Origin: Flavobacteriales bacterium UBA979
Lineage (GTDB): Bacteria; Bacteroidota; Bacteroidia; Flavobacteriales_D; Sanyastnellaceae
Direction of reading: 5' to 3'
Assembly: GCA_002292325.1 (NCBI GenBank)
Contig: DBBR01000005.1
Coordinates: 41,140-48,746 of the forward strand
Length of the DNA stretch: 7,607 nucleotides
The notes beneath the pieces are model-generated. The model did no database searches. It saw only the letters and a program-made list of their open reading frames with translations, and was not told the DNA's origin. Positions 4,843 to 7,607 of this stretch are shown here, one piece after another; the stretch's first letter is position 1, and every line of letters begins with the position of its first letter. Position numbers and translations under genes: made by a program.

Positions 4843-6864
4843 ATGAAACCGATTGCGTGGACATTTTTAGGAGCTGTCGTGTTTTCCTTGCTTTTGATGG
4901 GGGCCAATCAACGGCCTGATCATTGGCACGGGGAAGGCGATCCGTACCACTCGGTTACGTTTCGTTCCGCGTACGGCGGATTGCCTGACAGTTCGAACAG
5001 TTTATTTACGGGCAGTGGCAAGTGTGCTGGCTGCCATGGAAAGGACCCCAATTCATTCGCTAGCATTGCAGGACAGTCCAATCCAGCGATGCCTATGCCA
5101 GATGGTTGGGATGTTAATGTGACAGACTACTGGAGAAGCACGTTGATGGCCAATTCCGCTCGTGACCCATTTTGGCAAGCAAAAGTGCGCCATGAGGTGA
5201 TGGTGAATCCATCACATCAATTGGAATTGGAGGATAAATGCACGTCGTGTCACGCTCCAATGGGACATTTTGCTGCGCATCACGACGGGGAGCCTCACTA
5301 CACCATGGCTGCGCTGTTACAGGACAGTTTGGCGATGGATGGGGTGAGTTGTGTAGCCTGCCATCAGCAAGCCCCCAATGCAGGAGAACACCACAGTGGT
5401 AATCTAGAATTTGACGATAGCTTGGAGTTCAATGCGGACATGTTTGTTCACACGTACAAATCGTATGGACCTTATGGAGCCGGCAAAGACGAGCCGCCCT
5501 TGTATGATTTGCCAATGATGCAGTATGCATTTTATAAGCCACTGTACGGCGAACATGTGCCAAGCGGTGAAATATGTGCGGGATGCCACACCCTGGTGAC
5601 CCATGCCACAGATCTGGAAGGCGAATACACAGGCATTGATTACGTTGAGCAGGCCACGTATCATGAATGGCTCAACTCAACCTATGCGGACGATGGTGAA
5701 GAGCCAGCTACATGCAACGCATGCCATATGCCGCGAATTGAAGATCCTGTTGTGATCAGTTCGGGCTATGTCTTTTTGGAACCCCGCACCCCGTTTGGAT
5801 TGCACACGCTCGTCGGAGGCAATGCCCAGATGCTCGAAATCATGCGAGACAATACCGATGCATTGGGATTGGAGACGGCACCGGAATTGTTCGACAGCAC
5901 CTTACAGCGCACGCGGAATATGCTTCGGAATGAAACAGTGGATCTGCAGGTGAATATGGGCGATTGGACTGATGGGGATGGGGCGATATGCGATGTGCAA
6001 TTGACCAATAAAGCAGGACATAAATTCCCTTCTGGTTACCCTGCACGAAGGGCTTGGATTGAAGTGAAGGCTACGCAATCGGGACAGGTGATTTGGCACA
6101 GCGGTCAATGGGAGAACGGTTCAATTACGGGTGTAGATGAGGCTGGGCTGGCGGTCTACGAACCGCATCATACCATCATTGACGATCCATTGCAGGTGCA
6201 GATTTATGAACTGGTCACCGCGGATGTGAATGGGGACCCTACGAATGTCCTTGAACGAGCAGCCTCTTCACTGAAGGACAATCGACTCACTCCGAAGGGG
6301 TTCAGCTATTCTCACGCTGTCTACGACACCACACGGGTGGAGGGTTTGGCTTTGAGTGATCCGAACTTTGATGTCGGACTCGGACGGCACACGGTTACCT
6401 ATGAAATGTCCTCTTCCGTTGCGATGACAACAGCGGCCATCGATGTAGAGGTGAAGGTTTGGTATCAGGCCATACCACCGCGGTGGGTAGAATCTATGTT
6501 CGCGTTTGAGGACAGCACTATTCAGGCTTTCCAGGCGTTTTTTGAGGCCCAGGGTGCTGCTCCTGAATTGGTTACAGACACAGCATTTACAATCAACATG
6601 TCGGGCTCTTTTGATGCCAGCTTAGAATCAGAAACTTGGGCGATTTTCCCGAATCCCACCGATGATGGACGAATAACGGTAAGAGCACCGGAACGTGCAA
6701 CCGGATCTTTGTGGGAACTGTATGACGCCAAAGGTTCGCGCGTTTCATCGGGTTGGACCCGTCCTTCCCAGTCCTTGCAATTGCCTGCTTCGCGCGGAAC
6801 TTATGTTTTAAAATGGCTTCTGGATGACGGTGAGTTGGTGACCCGGAAAGTGGTGCGACGCTGA
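4843..6864 (+). CDS. Secreted multihaem (5 x CXXCH) cytochrome c with C-terminal T9SS sorting domain
   Basis: A 673-residue protein. Residues 1-21 are a Sec signal peptide (MKPIAW, hydrophobic FLGAVVFSLLLMGA, no lipobox Cys). Five c-type haem attachment motifs follow: CAGCH (61-65), CTSCH (133-137), CVACH (170-174), CAGCH (245-249) and CNACH (291-295). The region is rich in other His residues that could be second axial ligands (e.g. H116, H125, H142, H146, H147, H152). The haem domain resembles the cytochrome c554/multihaem family. Residues about 365-590 form a beta-rich domain opening with NKAGHKFPSGYPARRAW (389-405), a motif I associate with other multihaem cytochromes. Residues 600-673 are a T9SS type A sorting domain: FPNPTDDGRITV, YDAKG, GTYVLKW and a basic end TRKVVRR. 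The protein should be matured in the periplasm by haem ligation, then sent across the outer membrane. Redox partner and substrate are unknown. No cytochrome maturation or quinone-oxidising gene lies nearby. It starts 97 bp after the DUF721 gene, without a convincing promoter or Shine-Dalgarno. The only cysteine outside haem motifs is C383. Confidence 0.9.
   Translation: MKPIAWTFLGAVVFSLLLMGANQRPDHWHGEGDPYHSVTFRSAYGGLPDSSNSLFTGSGKCAGCHGKDPNSFASIAGQSNPAMPMPDGWDVNVTDYWRSTLMANSARDPFWQAKVRHEVMVNPSHQLELEDKCTSCHAPMGHFAAHHDGEPHYTMAALLQDSLAMDGVSCVACHQQAPNAGEHHSGNLEFDDSLEFNADMFVHTYKSYGPYGAGKDEPPLYDLPMMQYAFYKPLYGEHVPSGEICAGCHTLVTHATDLEGEYTGIDYVEQATYHEWLNSTYADDGEEPATCNACHMPRIEDPVVISSGYVFLEPRTPFGLHTLVGGNAQMLEIMRDNTDALGLETAPELFDSTLQRTRNMLRNETVDLQVNMGDWTDGDGAICDVQLTNKAGHKFPSGYPARRAWIEVKATQSGQVIWHSGQWENGSITGVDEAGLAVYEPHHTIIDDPLQVQIYELVTADVNGDPTNVLERAASSLKDNRLTPKGFSYSHAVYDTTRVEGLALSDPNFDVGLGRHTVTYEMSSSVAMTTAAIDVEVKVWYQAIPPRWVESMFAFEDSTIQAFQAFFEAQGAAPELVTDTAFTINMSGSFDASLESETWAIFPNPTDDGRITVRAPERATGSLWELYDAKGSRVSSGWTRPSQSLQLPASRGTYVLKWLLDDGELVTRKVVRR
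6664..6861 (+). other. T9SS C-terminal sorting domain coding segment (within the cytochrome)
   Basis: Codons for about residues 608-673 encode the body of a type IX secretion signal. The PNPT motif lies just upstream, with short beta strands, the D-x-x-G turn (YDAKG), the GTY strand and the terminal Lys/Arg-rich strand. In this family the domain is recognised by the T9SS and usually cleaved by PorU, with attachment to A-LPS or release. It sets the expected final location as the cell surface or the medium. Confidence 0.85.
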
Positions 6865-6874
6865 AGAGTTTTCC

Positions 6875-7468
6875 TTAATTGGGCGGGTATTCAGAATCAC
6901 CATCCCATTCGGTATCTGAATTTTCGTCATTGTCCTTACCGAGGTAAGCTTCAAGTAATCCGTTCGGTAGATCCACGTGAAGGGTTTTCATCGCACGTTC
7001 AACCTTGATCTGGACTTCTGAAGGAAGAGGAATGAGCACCTCACGTCCTTCGATTTGAACTTCCAATATGGGATACATGGCGTAGTCTAGAACCCGCTGT
7101 ATGGTTCCAAGTTCCGAACCATTTTGCAAGTCATTCACCTTCCAGCCATCGACCTCGTGCAAATAGAAGCTATCCGAATTTAACTGTGGCAAGAGCGATA
7201 AAGGAGCAAATGCTTGGGCCGATGAGATGGCTTTTGCCTTGGCCTCGCTATCTACCCCGTCGAAACGCACCACAAATTTATCGGCTGTGTTGTGAGAGCG
7301 AATCGAATCGATGAAGTGCGGAATGAGCCGATCGCCGACTTTGAGCCACACTGCATCCAAATCCCGGTATGCTTCAGGTTCATCTGCGTCGATGAAGAAG
7401 ACGACTTCACCCTTGTATCCGTGAGGTTTGGTAACGCGTCCCAGAACGAAACAATCTTCTTCTTTCAT
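6875..7468 (-). CDS. rimM: Ribosome maturation factor RimM (16S rRNA processing)
   Basis: A 197-residue protein that binds ribosomal protein S19 and the 30S head during late 16S rRNA maturation. The N-terminal beta-barrel begins FVLGRVTKPHGYKGEV (7-22), the RimM signature (GR...HG..GE). The C-terminal PRC-barrel follows: FYLHEVDGWKVND (101-113), LGTIQRVLDYAMYPILEVQIEGREVLIPLPSE (120-151) and HVDLPNGLLEAYL (164-176). Residues 178-197 form an acidic, disordered-looking tail (GKDNDENSDTEWDGDSEYPP) beyond the usual end near residue 176. I chose the ATG at 7468. A TTG at 7507 would add 13 residues, but it overlaps the T-rich tail region of the stem-loop upstream. The gene is convergent with the cytochrome, with only 10 bp between stop codons and no terminator there. 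Immediately upstream is the S16 tail, giving the widespread rpsP-rimM order. Confidence 0.95.
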   Translation of the reverse strand: MKEEDCFVLGRVTKPHGYKGEVVFFIDADEPEAYRDLDAVWLKVGDRLIPHFIDSIRSHNTADKFVVRFDGVDSEAKAKAISSAQAFAPLSLLPQLNSDSFYLHEVDGWKVNDLQNGSELGTIQRVLDYAMYPILEVQIEGREVLIPLPSEVQIKVERAMKTLHVDLPNGLLEAYLGKDNDENSDTEWDGDSEYPPN

Positions 7469-7503
7469 GCGATCATGTTGTATTCCCAAAAGGAAATGTT
7501 GTT

Positions 7504-7541
7504 GCAAAGAAAAGGGCCGTCACGCAATGTGCAGCCCTTTT
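7504..7541 (-). terminator. Stem-loop with T-rich tail between rpsP and rimM (terminator or attenuator)
   Basis: An 8-bp perfect inverted repeat, AAAAGGGC at 7510-7517 and GCCCTTTT at 7534-7541, encloses 16 nt in which CAC (7521-7523) can also pair with GTG (7529-7531). On the minus strand the stem is followed by TTTTCTTTGC, the form of a Rho-independent terminator. It starts about 20 nt after the rpsP stop and ends about 40 nt before rimM. No TAnnTTTG promoter lies between the hairpin and rimM, so partial read-through (attenuation) is plausible. The stem is nearly symmetric, so it could also act on the plus strand. Confidence 0.65.
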
Positions 7542-7560
7542 CATATTGTTTGGGAAAGAA

Positions 7561-7607
7561 TTAATCCTTCTTTTCCTCTTTGTCTTCTTCCGCCGCAGGC
7601 GCTTCTT
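7561..7607 (-). CDS. rpsP: C-terminal end of a protein, probably 30S ribosomal protein S16 (partial)
   Basis: Only the last 14 codons and the stop (TAA at 7561-7563) are in the window, encoding EAPAAEEDKEEKKD. An Ala/Glu/Lys-rich tail of this kind is typical of Bacteroidota S16, which carries a low-complexity extension after the ribosomal core. Its position directly upstream of rimM on the same strand is the conserved rpsP-rimM order. The core domain is outside the window, so the identity rests on context and tail composition. Confidence 0.7.
   Translation of the reverse strand, partial: EAPAAEEDKEEKKD

Noticed and set aside
4843..6864. Cytochrome as a NrfA-type pentahaem nitrite reductase
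   Set aside because: NrfA uses a Lys-ligated CXXCK haem and a different length and spacing. Here all five motifs are CXXCH, and the C-terminal half is a beta domain plus T9SS signal.

Overview
The window looks like a chromosomal segment of a Bacteroidota bacterium, probably from a T9SS-bearing, Flavobacteriales-like lineage. The evidence is a C-terminal type IX secretion (T9SS) sorting domain on the cytochrome, a Bacteroidota-style M1 peptidase N-terminus, starts without clear Shine-Dalgarno sequences, a perfect TAnnTTTG-type -7 box, and the recF / short DUF721 and TPR / ribH gene pairs. Base composition is moderate (roughly half GC by eye). Coding density is very high. I saw no mobile element, CRISPR array, tRNA or rRNA.

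Layout. (1) 1-354, minus: N-terminal 118 codons of an M1-family metallopeptidase with a signal peptide, running off the left edge. (2) 460-3240, minus: a compact three-gene unit read right to left, made of a membrane-anchored TPR protein, lumazine synthase (ribH), and a multi-pass GT-C/GT22-like glycosyltransferase whose start lies inside the end of ribH. (3) 3241-3304: a 64-bp divergent control region with a minus-strand -7 box, a perfect 10-bp palindrome and a repeated half-site. (4) 3305-4745, plus: recF, then 4 bp later a DUF721/DciA-like small protein. (5) 4843-6864, plus: a secreted five-haem (5 x CXXCH) cytochrome c with a T9SS sorting domain. (6) 6875-7607, minus and convergent with the cytochrome: rimM and, at the right edge, the last codons of what is probably rpsP, separated by a strong stem-loop with a T-rich tail.

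How the genes fit together. recF and the DUF721 gene form a replication/repair pair (gap repair and, probably, helicase loading). The TPR-ribH-glycosyltransferase unit combines envelope-type proteins with a flavin biosynthesis enzyme, and looks linked by transcription rather than by pathway. rpsP-rimM is the usual 30S ribosome pair. The cytochrome is the accessory-looking gene. It carries both the haem-attachment motifs and a T9SS address, which would place a multihaem electron carrier on or outside the outer membrane. That is the most interesting observation here. The rest is mostly ordinary core genome; I did not find a clearly new multi-gene system.
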